From NCBI GenBank assembly GCA_025454395.1, contig JALOOM010000025.1:43347-107346 (forward strand): a DNA stretch of 64,000 nucleotides. Reading direction: 5' to 3'. This stretch comes from Elainella sp. Prado103 (lineage in GTDB: Bacteria; Cyanobacteriota; Cyanobacteriia; Elainellales; Elainellaceae). This document shows, piece after piece, positions 9,300 to 18,723 of the stretch. Numbering within the stretch: the first letter of the stretch is position 1; each line of letters starts with the position of its first letter. Position numbers and translations under genes: made by a program. Under the pieces are notes generated by a model. The model made no database searches and was not told the DNA's origin. It was given only the letters and a program-made list of their open reading frames with translations.

Positions 9300-10334
9300 T
9301 TGAAACTGAGCCAACTCATCCAAACCCTAGGGATCACAGAATTTCATCTCGCTGACGATCCAGACATTACAGGAGCCAGCCCGATCGAAGCACCCCAGCC
9401 CCAAACCATCAGCTACATTGAGGGCAGCAAGTTTGCTAGCCACATCAACAGCACCACCGCCAGTGCATTGATCTTGCCCAACGATCCCACCCTACAACAA
9501 CAGGCCACCGATCGCCAATTAGCCTGGCTGGCCGATCCTCAACCCCGGAAAGTCTTCGCTCAGGTGATTGCGCTGTTTTATCAGCCGTTTCGCCTGCCGA
9601 TCGGCATTCATCCCACAGCCGTGATCGATCCCAGCGTGGTCTTGGGTCAAGCGGTGGCGATTGGAGCCCATGTCGTGATCCAGGCAGGCGTGAAAATTGG
9701 CAACGAGGTTTCCATCCATCCCAATGTGGTGATTTATCCAGACACTCAGATTGGCGATCGAACCATCATTCATGCCAATGCCACCATCCATGAACGCACC
9801 CAGATCGGAGCCGATTGCCTGATTCAGAGTGGAGCTGTGATTGGGGCAGAAGGGTTCGGCTTTGTGCCAACGCCAGAAGGCTGGCTGAAAATGGAACAAT
9901 CTGGGCAGGTTCTCATTGAAGATCAGGTAGAAATTGGCTGTAACTCAACCATCGATCGCCCGGCCTTAGGCAATACCCGCATCGGACACTCCACCAAAAT
10001 TGATAACCTGGTACATATTGGGCATGGCTGCCAAATTGGTGCAGGCTGTATTCTGGCTGGACAAGTGGGGCTAGCCGGGGCAGTTCAAGTGGGCAAGCGG
10101 GTGATTATGGCAGGGCAAGTCGGCATTGTGGATCATGTCAAAATTGGGGACAATGCCATTGCTTCTGCTAAGGCCGGCGTGCATAGCGATGTAGAAGCGG
10201 GGGCGATCGTCACCGGAGTACCTGCTATTCCCCATAAGCTGTTTGTTAAAGCCACTGCGGTGTTTAACCGGCTACCCGAAATGTATCAATCTCTGCGTCA
10301 GATTCAAAAACAAATGGGCGTGGAGCGCAAGTGA
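9300..10334 (+). CDS. lpxD: UDP-3-O-acylglucosamine N-acyltransferase LpxD, copy 2
   Basis: 344 residues from a TTG start ([11 protein letters not shown]), in line with the start of copy 1 (MKFSQLIQSL). Same architecture: uridine-binding domain with SYIEGSKFA, left-handed beta-helix with [13 protein letters not shown] and [11 protein letters not shown], catalytic His in [11 protein letters not shown], and a shorter C-terminal helix. The Asn after the catalytic His of copy 1 (GHNC) is Gly here (GHGC). The loop after the His and the C-terminal third differ most, so acyl-chain choice may differ; that is inference. The last 31 bp overlap the 3' end of the convergent gene. Confidence 0.92.
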   Translation: MKLSQLIQTLGITEFHLADDPDITGASPIEAPQPQTISYIEGSKFASHINSTTASALILPNDPTLQQQATDRQLAWLADPQPRKVFAQVIALFYQPFRLPIGIHPTAVIDPSVVLGQAVAIGAHVVIQAGVKIGNEVSIHPNVVIYPDTQIGDRTIIHANATIHERTQIGADCLIQSGAVIGAEGFGFVPTPEGWLKMEQSGQVLIEDQVEIGCNSTIDRPALGNTRIGHSTKIDNLVHIGHGCQIGAGCILAGQVGLAGAVQVGKRVIMAGQVGIVDHVKIGDNAIASAKAGVHSDVEAGAIVTGVPAIPHKLFVKATAVFNRLPEMYQSLRQIQKQMGVERK

Positions 10335-11224
10335 GGTTCAATCAATCGCACCACTCGAAACCCAACATCATAGAGCTGACTAGCCGGATCCAACTTACCG
10401 CGAAAAGCCGATCGACAAGTTCGCGGACTACTATTCCAAGAACCGCCTCGCACCACTCGCAAGTTTGAATCCCCCTCGCTCAGCCAGGCCCGACCGTCAG
10501 TGGGAGCGGCAGCATAGCTGTCATGCCAATGATCTTGACACCACTCACGCACCAAACCGTGCATATCATAGAGCCCGAAAGCATTCGCCACTTTGAAACT
10601 ACCGACCTCCGTGGTTTCGCGACGATCGATCCCCATTGGCCCCGCTCCATAGGCACCTTTGCTACACACCTTGCCTCCATATTCCCAGTCGATTCCAGAA
10701 TAATTGGCGAGATCGGTCGTAATCGTTTCACCAAAATGAAAGGGCGTAGTCGTTTTGGCGCGACAGGCATATTCCCATTCGGACTCAGTCGGCAAACGAT
10801 GAATCTGCCCAAAATACTGCGTGAGTCGATCGCAAAACTCGACGGCTTCATCCCAAGAGACTTGCTCCACGGGTCGCTGGCTGCCAGAAAAACAGGCAGG
10901 TTTGGGCTTGAGGGGTAAGTTCACAGCAGCCATCCTCGCAACCACTTCCCACTGTTGCTGCGTCACTGGATATTGCCCCATCCAGACTGCATCGATCGTC
11001 ACTGGATGTTGGGGAGCTTGGCTAGGATGCCAACCGATCTCTGCTCGTGGACTGCCCATCTCAAAGTGACCAGGCGGAATTTTGATTAGCGTTAAACTCA
11101 CGGCATCCGTCAAAGTTTCCCGACAGGCTTCACTCATGCTCTGTTGTGGTGGCTGTCGATCGCCGGTTGAGTCCAGCGTTTGCCATTCAAATTGCACAAT
11201 AAACGACTGAGATGATGGCTCCAT
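10304..11224 (-). CDS. Formylglycine-generating-enzyme-like (SUMF1/EgtB/PvdO fold) protein
   Basis: 306 residues with the FGE-sulfatase domain from about residue 45 to the end: [65 protein letters not shown] and [10 protein letters not shown]...FRGK...GFRVVR. True formylglycine-generating enzymes have two active Cys in the RGGSW region (RGGS..C....C). Here the first is replaced ([12 protein letters not shown]), so sulfatase activation is unlikely. Related enzymes with other roles, or proteins that only keep the fold, are better matches. No signal peptide. The gene is convergent with lpxD copy 2 and overlaps it by 31 bp. Confidence 0.85.
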   Translation of the reverse strand: MEPSSQSFIVQFEWQTLDSTGDRQPPQQSMSEACRETLTDAVSLTLIKIPPGHFEMGSPRAEIGWHPSQAPQHPVTIDAVWMGQYPVTQQQWEVVARMAAVNLPLKPKPACFSGSQRPVEQVSWDEAVEFCDRLTQYFGQIHRLPTESEWEYACRAKTTTPFHFGETITTDLANYSGIDWEYGGKVCSKGAYGAGPMGIDRRETTEVGSFKVANAFGLYDMHGLVREWCQDHWHDSYAAAPTDGRAWLSEGDSNLRVVRGGSWNSSPRTCRSAFRGKLDPASQLYDVGFRVVRLIEPHLRSTPICF

Positions 11225-11314
11225 AGGACGGATGAGATGATAGTTATTTGAGATGATAGTTATTTACGTTTAGTTACGTTGCTAACATAAGGCTGACAGG
11301 AATCAATCTAATCT

Positions 11315-14300
11315 TCATGCCAACATCACTTGAGTAAAATCTAGAAGAACATCAAACCGAAAATCATGGATCAGCATAGATAATAATTTGGCGAAATCCT
11401 CTGATTCAGGAGGAAGTTGTTGAATCAACTGATAACAGTTCCCTTGATCAAGACTGGATATCGCTTCATAAAACTGCTGCCGCCAAGCCAAAGAGGTGGT
11501 CTTGAAACCCGAGATCAGCGCTGACGATAGCCCCAGATCCAATGATTGTGCCAAACTCGCTGCGTTGAGCGGGCTGTCAAGCGAACTGTCAAGTGAACTG
11601 CTGAGTGAACTACTGGGTAAACTTTTGGATGAACTATCGAGTGAACTTTTGAGCGAGCTAATACAATTGGCGTGACTGAGTTGAATCGTTTGACGGGTTA
11701 GGTTTGCGTGACAGGTTAGGTTTATTTGACCCGATTGATTCGTCTGGCTCCTTTGCTCCGTCTGGCTGAGATAATTGCTTGGATTTGTCGGGTTGGTTAG
11801 GCTAGTTTGCCAGGTTTGAGTCAGTGGATTCGGCAGATCTATTCCTGGTTCTGCCCCAAATTCATCCTGCACGGCTTGCACAGGCAGGCAAACTTGAAAC
11901 TGCGATCCTTGTCCCAGTTGGCTCTTGACGGAGATCTTACCTCCCATGAGTTCCACAAGCCGTTGGCTGATGGATAGCCCCAACCCAGCTCCGGACGGAA
12001 AACTTTGATTGTGTTCTGCTTGCACAAACGGTTGAAAAATACGATCGAGATCAACAGGTGCAATTCCCACCCCTGTATCCTGAACCGTGACAATCAACCA
12101 AATTGGCTGTTCATGCCGCCACCGATTAGGTAGGTCGGGCGATTCATCTCGGCTGCGAATGAATGCTGGCGATCGAGAGGTTGACGGGTGAGCTGCTAGT
12201 ATCCTGGATTCAGGTGAGTTCAATTCCGACCGGCTCGATTCGGTTTTTATAGATGCGGTTTTTATAGATGCGGTTTTTACTTGTAAATTAACTTTCCCCT
12301 GTTCAGTAAACTTGATCGCATTAGTGAGCAGATTTAATAACACCTGGCGTAACTTCACAGCATCAGTCATAATTTTGCGGGGGATCGGATCATCCATCAC
12401 CACACATAGATCAATCCCCTTCAAGCTAGCCCCCAACTGCACCATTTGGCTTACATCCTGCAGAAGATCTATCAAGACGATCTCAACTGTCTGCAAAGTC
12501 ATTTGAGATGCATCTGATCGGGCAATATCTAATACATTATTGAGTACCTCCAGCAAATGTTCACCACTACGCAATATTGGGTATATTTGGTCTCTTTGTT
12601 CAAATGTTAGTTTTTGATCGCTCAACAACAATTGACTAAATCCCAAAATGGCATTGAGAGGAGTACGCAATTCATGACTCATGTTAGCCAAGAACAATCC
12701 CTTAGCCCGATCGGCCGCCTCAGCCGCTTCTCGGGCTTGCTGTAATTCTGTCACATCCCAACCAACTGCCTGAAACTCAATCAGTTGAGCTGTTTCATCA
12801 AAAATCGCTAGATTCACCCATTGTTGCCACAGAATCCGACCGTCTGTTTTTTCCACTAAATGGGTTTGAGTGAGTAAGGGCTGTTGGGGGGTGAGGGTCT
12901 TCAGCTCCTCTAACAACTGCACAACATGGGAACGCCCAGCCACTGGCACGAGCTCCAAAAAATTCATCCCCAGCAATTCAGTATCCAATCGCTCGAAATA
13001 TCGGCAATAGGCTGGATTAACCAAGGTTAGGGTGCCATCTGGCAGAAAGCGGCAAATCAGTTCGGTTTGGGTTTCCACCACCATGCGATAGCGTTCTTCA
13101 CTTTGCTGAAGCGCCTGATTGACGCGATCGAAGGTCTGATTGAGCTGATCTGCCATTTGATTAAAGGCTTGGCCCATGGCTTGCAATTCAACGATCGGCA
13201 GATTGGTAGGCAATCGGGCTTCAAACTGGCCCGCTGCCAAGGCAGAACTCACCTGTTGTAATCGCAAAATTGGTCGCACCAACCAATCGGAAACTGCTAG
13301 GCTCATCACCAACCCCACACTGGCAACCCCGGCACAGAGCCAGAGCGTCAGCCGATTATTGAGATGAATTTGAGCTGTAAAATTCTCCTCTGGCACCAAG
13401 GTCACGATCAGCCAATCTAAACCGTGCGGGTCTTGCCAAGGAATCACTTGCAAAAACTGCGGCACTCCCTGAATTTGCACTCGTTGCTGTTGTCGGTGTT
13501 GGATCTGCGCTAGGGCTGGAAATTGCTGCAAAGTTTGAGCCGTTTCTCGAATCAGCGGATCGGAGCTATGGAGTGCTAGCTCCGGAGCCAGGGAAGACTG
13601 GGCACAGTAATCTGGTATTTCCCGCGAGGAAGCAATCAAATGCCCCGATCGATCGAGAATGAGGCTTTCTCGTCGATTGCTGAGCGGCAAATCCGCAGGC
13701 AGTTGCCGCAGGAAGTGATGAATATCATTGAGTCGTACTTGGGCCGCCATCACAGCCTGTAAGGGAGGCGGCTGATCGGGGAACTGATCGGGGGGCGACT
13801 CACCATATAGTGGATAAACTGCTGCCATGCCTAACTCACAGCGATCGTTCCGATAGATTGGACTCCAAGTTGAACCCTGAGCCTGCCGTGCCGCTGTATA
13901 CCAGGGCAATTGCTGCACATCTTCCTGGAGTTGATCAATGCTCACCTCAGCCCCCAGCGGTTCTTGGCTACTGATCCCATCGCGATGTGGCCGATCGATC
14001 AACCCAATCTCCTCCACCTGCAAGTTTCGGTTAACGGCAAGGGAGTACTGGTTAGTTTGCCCCTGTTCTAGAATGACTATCTGACCCTGTTCTGTTGCAA
14101 CCATCACTGAAGTCACCGCTGGGAACACACGGATCTGTTGCAAGAAATCTCGTCCTACAGTCAAGGGGTGATTAATTGGGAAATGGCCATCCTGCCAGCG
14201 CAATCCATTCAGTTGATTGACTTGATGGGGTGCCTCCAGGAAGGTTTGGAGTTGCAGTACAATTCGATCGCCCACCTCTGCTTGCAGGTGACTGACTAAA

Positions 14301-14452
14301 GCCTGTGTATTATTGTGTCCATTGCGCCAAGAGAAGTAGCCGGTTAGCCCTACCACCGTTAAAACGGGAACGACACCTAGCGCAGTAATCATCAGCCGTA
14401 AAGAAATTCGATCCGATCGGTGCAGCAGATAGCGAAAGCAAGACCCTATCAT
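11315..14452 (-). CDS. Membrane-bound sensor histidine kinase with Cache, HAMP and PAS domains
   Basis: 1045 residues. TM helix 1 at about 20-42, an extracytoplasmic Cache-like sensor to about 365, TM helix 2 (about 367-389), HAMP (390-440), PAS (455-567), HisKA with the phospho-accepting His in [15 protein letters not shown] (about 590) and HATPase with [15 protein letters not shown] (N box), DTGVGI and [10 protein letters not shown] low-complexity insert of about 55 residues lies between the N and G1 boxes, seeded by a 15-bp tandem repeat. After the ATPase the chain becomes Ser/Asn/Gln/Thr-rich (about 870-985), then ends in a folded-looking helical piece ([16 protein letters not shown]...). 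That end piece is seen in cyanobacterial hybrid kinases, but no receiver domain is present. The partner regulator is not nearby. Confidence 0.9.
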   Translation of the reverse strand: MIGSCFRYLLHRSDRISLRLMITALGVVPVLTVVGLTGYFSWRNGHNNTQALVSHLQAEVGDRIVLQLQTFLEAPHQVNQLNGLRWQDGHFPINHPLTVGRDFLQQIRVFPAVTSVMVATEQGQIVILEQGQTNQYSLAVNRNLQVEEIGLIDRPHRDGISSQEPLGAEVSIDQLQEDVQQLPWYTAARQAQGSTWSPIYRNDRCELGMAAVYPLYGESPPDQFPDQPPPLQAVMAAQVRLNDIHHFLRQLPADLPLSNRRESLILDRSGHLIASSREIPDYCAQSSLAPELALHSSDPLIRETAQTLQQFPALAQIQHRQQQRVQIQGVPQFLQVIPWQDPHGLDWLIVTLVPEENFTAQIHLNNRLTLWLCAGVASVGLVMSLAVSDWLVRPILRLQQVSSALAAGQFEARLPTNLPIVELQAMGQAFNQMADQLNQTFDRVNQALQQSEERYRMVVETQTELICRFLPDGTLTLVNPAYCRYFERLDTELLGMNFLELVPVAGRSHVVQLLEELKTLTPQQPLLTQTHLVEKTDGRILWQQWVNLAIFDETAQLIEFQAVGWDVTELQQAREAAEAADRAKGLFLANMSHELRTPLNAILGFSQLLLSDQKLTFEQRDQIYPILRSGEHLLEVLNNVLDIARSDASQMTLQTVEIVLIDLLQDVSQMVQLGASLKGIDLCVVMDDPIPRKIMTDAVKLRQVLLNLLTNAIKFTEQGKVNLQVKTASIKTASIKTESSRSELNSPESRILAAHPSTSRSPAFIRSRDESPDLPNRWRHEQPIWLIVTVQDTGVGIAPVDLDRIFQPFVQAEHNQSFPSGAGLGLSISQRLVELMGGKISVKSQLGQGSQFQVCLPVQAVQDEFGAEPGIDLPNPLTQTWQTSLTNPTNPSNYLSQTEQRSQTNQSGQINLTCHANLTRQTIQLSHANCISSLKSSLDSSSKSLPSSSLSSSLDSSLDSPLNAASLAQSLDLGLSSALISGFKTTSLAWRQQFYEAISSLDQGNCYQLIQQLPPESEDFAKLLSMLIHDFRFDVLLDFTQVMLA
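11574..11657. repeat. 12-bp degenerate tandem repeat inside the kinase C-terminal tail
   Basis: Seven units of 12 bp (type ctgtcaagtgaa on the + strand), encoding repeats of a Ser-Ser-Leu-Asp/Lys tetrapeptide on the minus strand. The reading frame is kept. Confidence 0.8.
12241..12281. repeat. 15-bp tandem repeat inside the kinase ATPase domain insert
   Basis: Two full copies of cggtttttatagatg (12241-12255, 12256-12270) and a partial third, encoding Ile-Lys-Thr-Ala-Ser repeats. It is in frame and lies in a loop between the N and G1 boxes of the ATPase. Confidence 0.85.
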
Positions 14453-14536
14453 TTGAATCTAAAACTGAATCTAAAACCTGACCAGGGAACCATTCAAGCC
14501 AAAGCTTGTCTCTGAATGTAGGCAGCGTTGTTGGGA

Positions 14537-14661
14537 CATCACAGCCAAACTCATCACAGCCAAACTCATCACAATCAGACTTCATCACAACCAGACTTCA
14601 TCACAACCAGACTTCATCACAATCAGATTTCATCACAACCAGACTTCATCACAGTTAAACT
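14537..14661. repeat. 15-16-bp tandem repeat array upstream of the sensor kinase
   Basis: Eight consecutive units starting catcac: two of 15 bp (catcacagccaaact), five of 16 bp (catcacaaccagactt with single changes) and a last one of 15 bp. It fills much of the 389-bp gap 14453-14841 between divergent genes. Nothing else is evident in the gap. Confidence 0.92.
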
Positions 14662-14841
14662 GAGCGCAGTTCCATCTATCCTGACTCGCCAAAATATCGA
14701 GCCGAGGGTAGATGATTTTTACTGCTTTTTCACCATCTTTCACCATCGCATGGATGGTAGCAAAGAAAAAAGGGGGCACAAGCCCATCAATGAGCCTGAA
14801 TTGTTTTTTTAGTAGGATTTACCGCCACTCACCCTACCCTT

Positions 14842-15147
14842 GTGAGGCTCTCTATCCACGATTCCGGGCGATCGAGCAGGTTCCGGCTTTTTCTAGTGGC
14901 AGGGCTCGGAGGGGTAATCATGTCACTGGTTTTAGCGAGTTGTATGGTCTTACTCGTTTTCAGTAAGGCGATCGAATCAAGTTTCAGATTCAGTACAGGC
15001 ATCTGGACTACGTTGGGACAGCCTCTCCGACCCGAGGCACGGGACGATCGCACAATTGCCCCGCTCCCAATCAATTACACCGGAATCAATTACACCGACC
15101 TCCTTAATCCCCATCTCTTAGCAGCCCAAGCCCATAAAACTCCGTGA
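14842..15147 (+). CDS. Possible small single-pass membrane protein
   Basis: 101 residues. A basic N-terminus (MRLSIHDSGRSSRFR) precedes one clear hydrophobic helix (about 16-42, LFLVAGLGGVIMSLVLASC) and a hydrophilic tail containing a duplicated INYTG/INYTD. The helix has a Cys at its end that could be read as a weak lipobox (VLASC). No strong ribosome site is visible. It sits before the coiled-coil TPR gene on the same strand. The membrane helix makes it more credible than chance, but I recognise no family. Confidence 0.45.
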   Translation: MRLSIHDSGRSSRFRLFLVAGLGGVIMSLVLASCMVLLVFSKAIESSFRFSTGIWTTLGQPLRPEARDDRTIAPLPINYTGINYTDLLNPHLLAAQAHKTP

Positions 15148-15268
15148 GATCCACCAACATCCGGCATAATTTTGATTACCCTTGAAAAGATGGGCGTTAA
15201 TTGCAACTGCTGCCTGGCTGAGCCGGATCGCCTGCTCTCCACCATGTATGAGACAGAGGAAGACTGGG

Positions 15269-18205
15269 ATGAAACCAAAATTCAATGATTGGGTAGGTTG
15301 GTCAAAGCATCTAGCAATTTCGTTGCTCGTGCTACCCGTCAGCGTCACCTCCGTGTCAATGGTTTCAGCCAATGTGGCCAACCCACCGCTCCAGCGATCG
15401 ACCTTGACACTCGCCCAAGTACCAGCTTCGAGTCTTACCCCGGCTTCGACGGATCCGGCCATTCAACAGCGACTGGATGCTCTCGATCGCACGACTACTC
15501 TTTTCAATGTCATGCTGGGCACACTTGTCGTGATTGCGGGTGGCTCTCTCGTCGCTCTGTATCTGCTGCGGCGATCAGTCATTCGAGAAGTGGCAGCGAT
15601 CGTCAACACGCACTTGAAAGAAATTGGTGATCTGGAAACCCAGATTAGTGGGGCTAAACAAGAAATCAAACGCCTCTTGCGTAACTATGAAGATTACGCG
15701 GCTGATTTAGGAGAAGAGGCGGATGGGTTTCAGCAAGATCTAGCCTCTAAACAGGATGGGTTGGCTCGGTTGGTCTCGGAAGCCGCGCAACGTCAGCAAG
15801 ACAGCCTGCGAGCCTTAGAAGAGCAACTGCAAACAACGCAACAACGATTAGGGCAACTCGAGTCTGAGGCGATCGTGCGACTGACCAATTTACAAGGATC
15901 TGTGCAACACCGACGCGATGAGGTCGTGCAGGCGATCGAGCAGAATCAACATCAGTTTGCCGGTCAATTAACTGCGATCGAAGCCGATACTCGACAGCAT
16001 AAGGAAACGGCCATTCAACGCTTAGTCGATCTGCAAGCTGATTTTGGCTCCTATCTCAGTGATTTGCGGCAAACCGTTTCTACGACCGTCGCCCAACAAC
16101 GGGATCAAACCCTAGAACGGTTGCGATCGATCGAGGCAGACTGTATTGCCAATCTGAACCAGCTCCAAACCGATGCCGCCCACCACCGCAACGAGCTCTA
16201 CGCCAACCTGGAAAAATTCCGACTGGAACTGACCGCTCAATTGTCCCAACTGCAAGGTGATATTTTGGCTCAGCGCGACACAATCCGCCAAACGCTAGAG
16301 CATCTTTCAACCGAGTTAGTGGCCCAGCGTTCTAACGCCCAAGTTGAAATTCAGGCACAAAAGGAGCTGGTTCGTCAGGATATTGCCCAGTTGCGCACCG
16401 ACTTTGCAGCCCAACGGGGAGAACTGCAAGCGGATGTACAGGCCCGCCAAGCTGAACTGCAACGCATTCTTCACCAATCGGAAGCGGAGTTTAGTGCTCG
16501 CTTGACCCAACTGCAAGCCGATATGCAAACCCAGCGGCAGGCGATCCGCCAAAACCTGGAGCGGCTAGATGCCGAATTTGCAGCCCAACAGTCTGAGCTT
16601 CAAATGGCAGCTCAAACCAAGCAAATTGAACTACGGCAACTGCTCGATCAACTGCAAACCGAGGTGATCACTCAACAGGCGAATTTACAATCGATCGCTG
16701 CCAGCAAACAGGTGGAACTCCAGCAAACCTTGCAGCAAATTGAAGCCGAGTTCGTCAGCCAGCGATCGGACTTGCAGGTGGAATCCCAAACCCAAAAAGA
16801 AGCCCTGCGGCAGTTGGTGGAACAACTTCAAACCGAAGTTGCAGACCAGCTCAGCCAGTTGCAGACCAGTAGCCAGGAAAGTCGGAGCTTGATGCTGCAA
16901 AACTTGCAAAAAGCCGAAGCCGATTTGATCAACCAGCTCTCAACCCTCAAACAGGATGTGCAGATGCAGCGCGATCGAATGCGGCAAAATCTGGAAAAAT
17001 TGGAAGGGCGTTATGTGGCTCAGTTGGGTGAACTGCAAACCAGTACCGAAGGGCAGAAAGAACAAACGCTCCTGAAACTTCAGCAAACCGAAGCCGACTT
17101 GATCAACCAGCTCACGACCCTGCAAGCCGAAGCCGAAGCCGAAAAAGCCACGATTTTGCAAAAGATGGGTGAGATTACGCCCCAGTATCTAGCCGATGCA
17201 TTTGTAACGGAAACGCAGCAACAGCTGACCTATCTGAATGAGCAGATCGATCGGCTGAAGTCCAGTCAGCCGGAGCTATTTTATCTACCTCAAGACTACA
17301 TCCAACGGGGCGAGACCCTATTGACCGAGGGGAACTACGAAGCCGCGATCGAGCAGTATGACAAGGCTCTAGCCGCTTACGCCAACAATGCGCCAGAAAC
17401 GGCTGAGATTTGGATGAAACGCGGTCGGGCTCTGGAAGACATGAAACGGTTAGAAGGGGCGCTCTCAGCATACGATCGGGCTGCTAAACTGCAACCTCAA
17501 AACCCACTAGCCTGGTATCATCAAGGCATCGTGTTAATGGAACTACGGCAATATGATGCGGCGATTGCGCTCTTCGATCGAGCCGTAGAACTCCAGCCCC
17601 AAGACTATAAAACCTGGCTGAATCGCGGCATTACCCTCAGCCGCACCAAGCAATATGATCAGGCTCTTGATTCCTTTGATCGCGCCTTACAAATTAAACC
17701 GGATTACTCAGAAGCCTTTGTGAATCGGGGTGTTGTACTCGGCACCTTACAACGATCGGAGGAAGCTCTAGCCGCCTTTGATCAAGCCACTCAAGTTGAT
17801 CCAGAAAACCCGACGGCCTGGCTCAATCGCGGCTTAGCACTCTTGTCCTTAGAACGTTATCCCGATGCCGTTGCAGCCCTCGATCGGGTCACCGAACTCA
17901 AACCAGACTCCCATAAAGCCTGGGATAGTCGTGGCTATGCGCTGCTGCAACTCAACCGCGATCGAGAAGCCTTGGCGAGTTTCAACCGATCCATCAAGAT
18001 CAAACCCGACTTTGCCACCGCTTATTACAATCGGGCCATTTGCTATACCCAGCAAGGAGAACCCGACTCCGCCTTACAAAATCTGCAAAAGGCGATCGAT
18101 CTTAACCCGAAATATCGCAAAGAAGTTAAAACCGATCCCAACTTTGAGGCTTTGAGGGGCAACGATTGGTTCCAAGATCTGACGACATCAGGAAGTTCTG
18201 CGTAG
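15269..18205 (+). CDS. Membrane-anchored 29-residue-repeat coiled-coil protein with C-terminal TPRs
   Basis: 978 residues from the ATG at 15269, which has GAGGAAG six bases upstream; an in-frame ATG at 15182 is less likely. The N-terminus has a signal-like segment (about 12-35) and a second hydrophobic helix at about 78-100 (NVMLGTLVVIAGGSLVALYL) followed by Arg-Arg. From residue 204 to 642 there are fifteen consecutive units of a Gln/Leu/Glu-rich coil, all 29 residues long except one of 33. Then come about eight TPRs (about 670-960; YIQRGETLLTEGNYEAAIEQY, WLNRGITLSRTKQYDQALDSF). The layout suggests a protein held in the membrane that projects a long rod ending in a protein-binding TPR head. 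The function is unknown. Confidence 0.85.
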   Translation: MKPKFNDWVGWSKHLAISLLVLPVSVTSVSMVSANVANPPLQRSTLTLAQVPASSLTPASTDPAIQQRLDALDRTTTLFNVMLGTLVVIAGGSLVALYLLRRSVIREVAAIVNTHLKEIGDLETQISGAKQEIKRLLRNYEDYAADLGEEADGFQQDLASKQDGLARLVSEAAQRQQDSLRALEEQLQTTQQRLGQLESEAIVRLTNLQGSVQHRRDEVVQAIEQNQHQFAGQLTAIEADTRQHKETAIQRLVDLQADFGSYLSDLRQTVSTTVAQQRDQTLERLRSIEADCIANLNQLQTDAAHHRNELYANLEKFRLELTAQLSQLQGDILAQRDTIRQTLEHLSTELVAQRSNAQVEIQAQKELVRQDIAQLRTDFAAQRGELQADVQARQAELQRILHQSEAEFSARLTQLQADMQTQRQAIRQNLERLDAEFAAQQSELQMAAQTKQIELRQLLDQLQTEVITQQANLQSIAASKQVELQQTLQQIEAEFVSQRSDLQVESQTQKEALRQLVEQLQTEVADQLSQLQTSSQESRSLMLQNLQKAEADLINQLSTLKQDVQMQRDRMRQNLEKLEGRYVAQLGELQTSTEGQKEQTLLKLQQTEADLINQLTTLQAEAEAEKATILQKMGEITPQYLADAFVTETQQQLTYLNEQIDRLKSSQPELFYLPQDYIQRGETLLTEGNYEAAIEQYDKALAAYANNAPETAEIWMKRGRALEDMKRLEGALSAYDRAAKLQPQNPLAWYHQGIVLMELRQYDAAIALFDRAVELQPQDYKTWLNRGITLSRTKQYDQALDSFDRALQIKPDYSEAFVNRGVVLGTLQRSEEALAAFDQATQVDPENPTAWLNRGLALLSLERYPDAVAALDRVTELKPDSHKAWDSRGYALLQLNRDREALASFNRSIKIKPDFATAYYNRAICYTQQGEPDSALQNLQKAIDLNPKYRKEVKTDPNFEALRGNDWFQDLTTSGSSA
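15878..17194 (+). repeat. 87-bp coding repeat encoding a 29-residue coiled-coil unit, 15 copies
   Basis: Fifteen consecutive units read off the translation. Unit starts in the 978-residue protein are 204, 233, 262 (33 residues long), 295, 324, 353, 382, 411, 440, 469, 498, 527, 556, 585 and 614. The consensus is about QLxxLQxDxxxQRxxLRQ, then xLExLxxEFxA. Units have diverged at the DNA level but not in length. Confidence 0.85.
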
Positions 18206-18259
18206 CCGCGAAACTAGGCTTTTCAGCATCAGTCCGGCTTTTTAGACAGCATTGAAAAT

Positions 18260-18544
18260 TTAGACAGAATATTGGCGTTCCAACCAGATACGAACTTCAT
18301 TTTCAGAGTCAAATTGATGAAGTTTTTCATCAGTAGGACAGTAGAGATACCATGCCATCCGGCCTTGCCGATCGGAGGCTTGCCAAACTTCTGGCTGCGT
18401 CGCAAATAGGGTCGCTTTCAGATATTTCCAGCCATTTTGCCATCGCGTTCCCATCGAAGTTGCATGGGAAGCGGTAGGCAGAGGTTGACCGGGAGGTGCT
18501 TGTTGACTCCAGTGCGGAGATTTCCAGGTGATAGAAGATTTCAT
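18260..18544 (-). CDS. Small cyanobacterial hypothetical protein
   Basis: 94 residues from the ATG at 18544 (MKSSITWKSPHW); an in-frame GTG at 18562 would add six. Rich in Trp and Tyr: TRWQNGWKYLKATLFAT, GRMAWYLYCPTDEKL and IWLERQYSV. No signal or membrane segment. It looks like a small globular domain, but I do not recognise a family. It is convergent with the coiled-coil TPR gene, 54 bp apart. Confidence 0.55.
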   Translation of the reverse strand: MKSSITWKSPHWSQQAPPGQPLPTASHATSMGTRWQNGWKYLKATLFATQPEVWQASDRQGRMAWYLYCPTDEKLHQFDSENEVRIWLERQYSV

Positions 18545-18662
18545 AGGTGCATTTATCCTCACTTCTCGACATCTCCAGCCTATGAATTCCGAACGATCAG
18601 TGGCAAAAACTAGCTTTCATCACTTCCATGAATAGAATTCATAGTCAGAGGAGCCGTATAGC

Positions 18663-18694
18663 AAAACAGGCTGAGCCCCTCAAGACCCAACCTG
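18663..18694 (-). terminator. Probable terminator after the 294-residue gene
   Basis: On the minus strand, CAGG (18694-18691) with further complementarity pairs with CCTG (18670-18667), followed directly by TTTT. It lies 30-60 bp beyond the stop at 18724. The stem is imperfect. Confidence 0.4.
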
Positions 18695-18723
18695 CCTGCC
18701 CAACAAGTTTAATTAAAAACCGC

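Noticed and set aside
14537..14661. Possible CRISPR array
   Set aside because: The 15-16-bp units follow each other directly with no spacers, and no cas genes are present.
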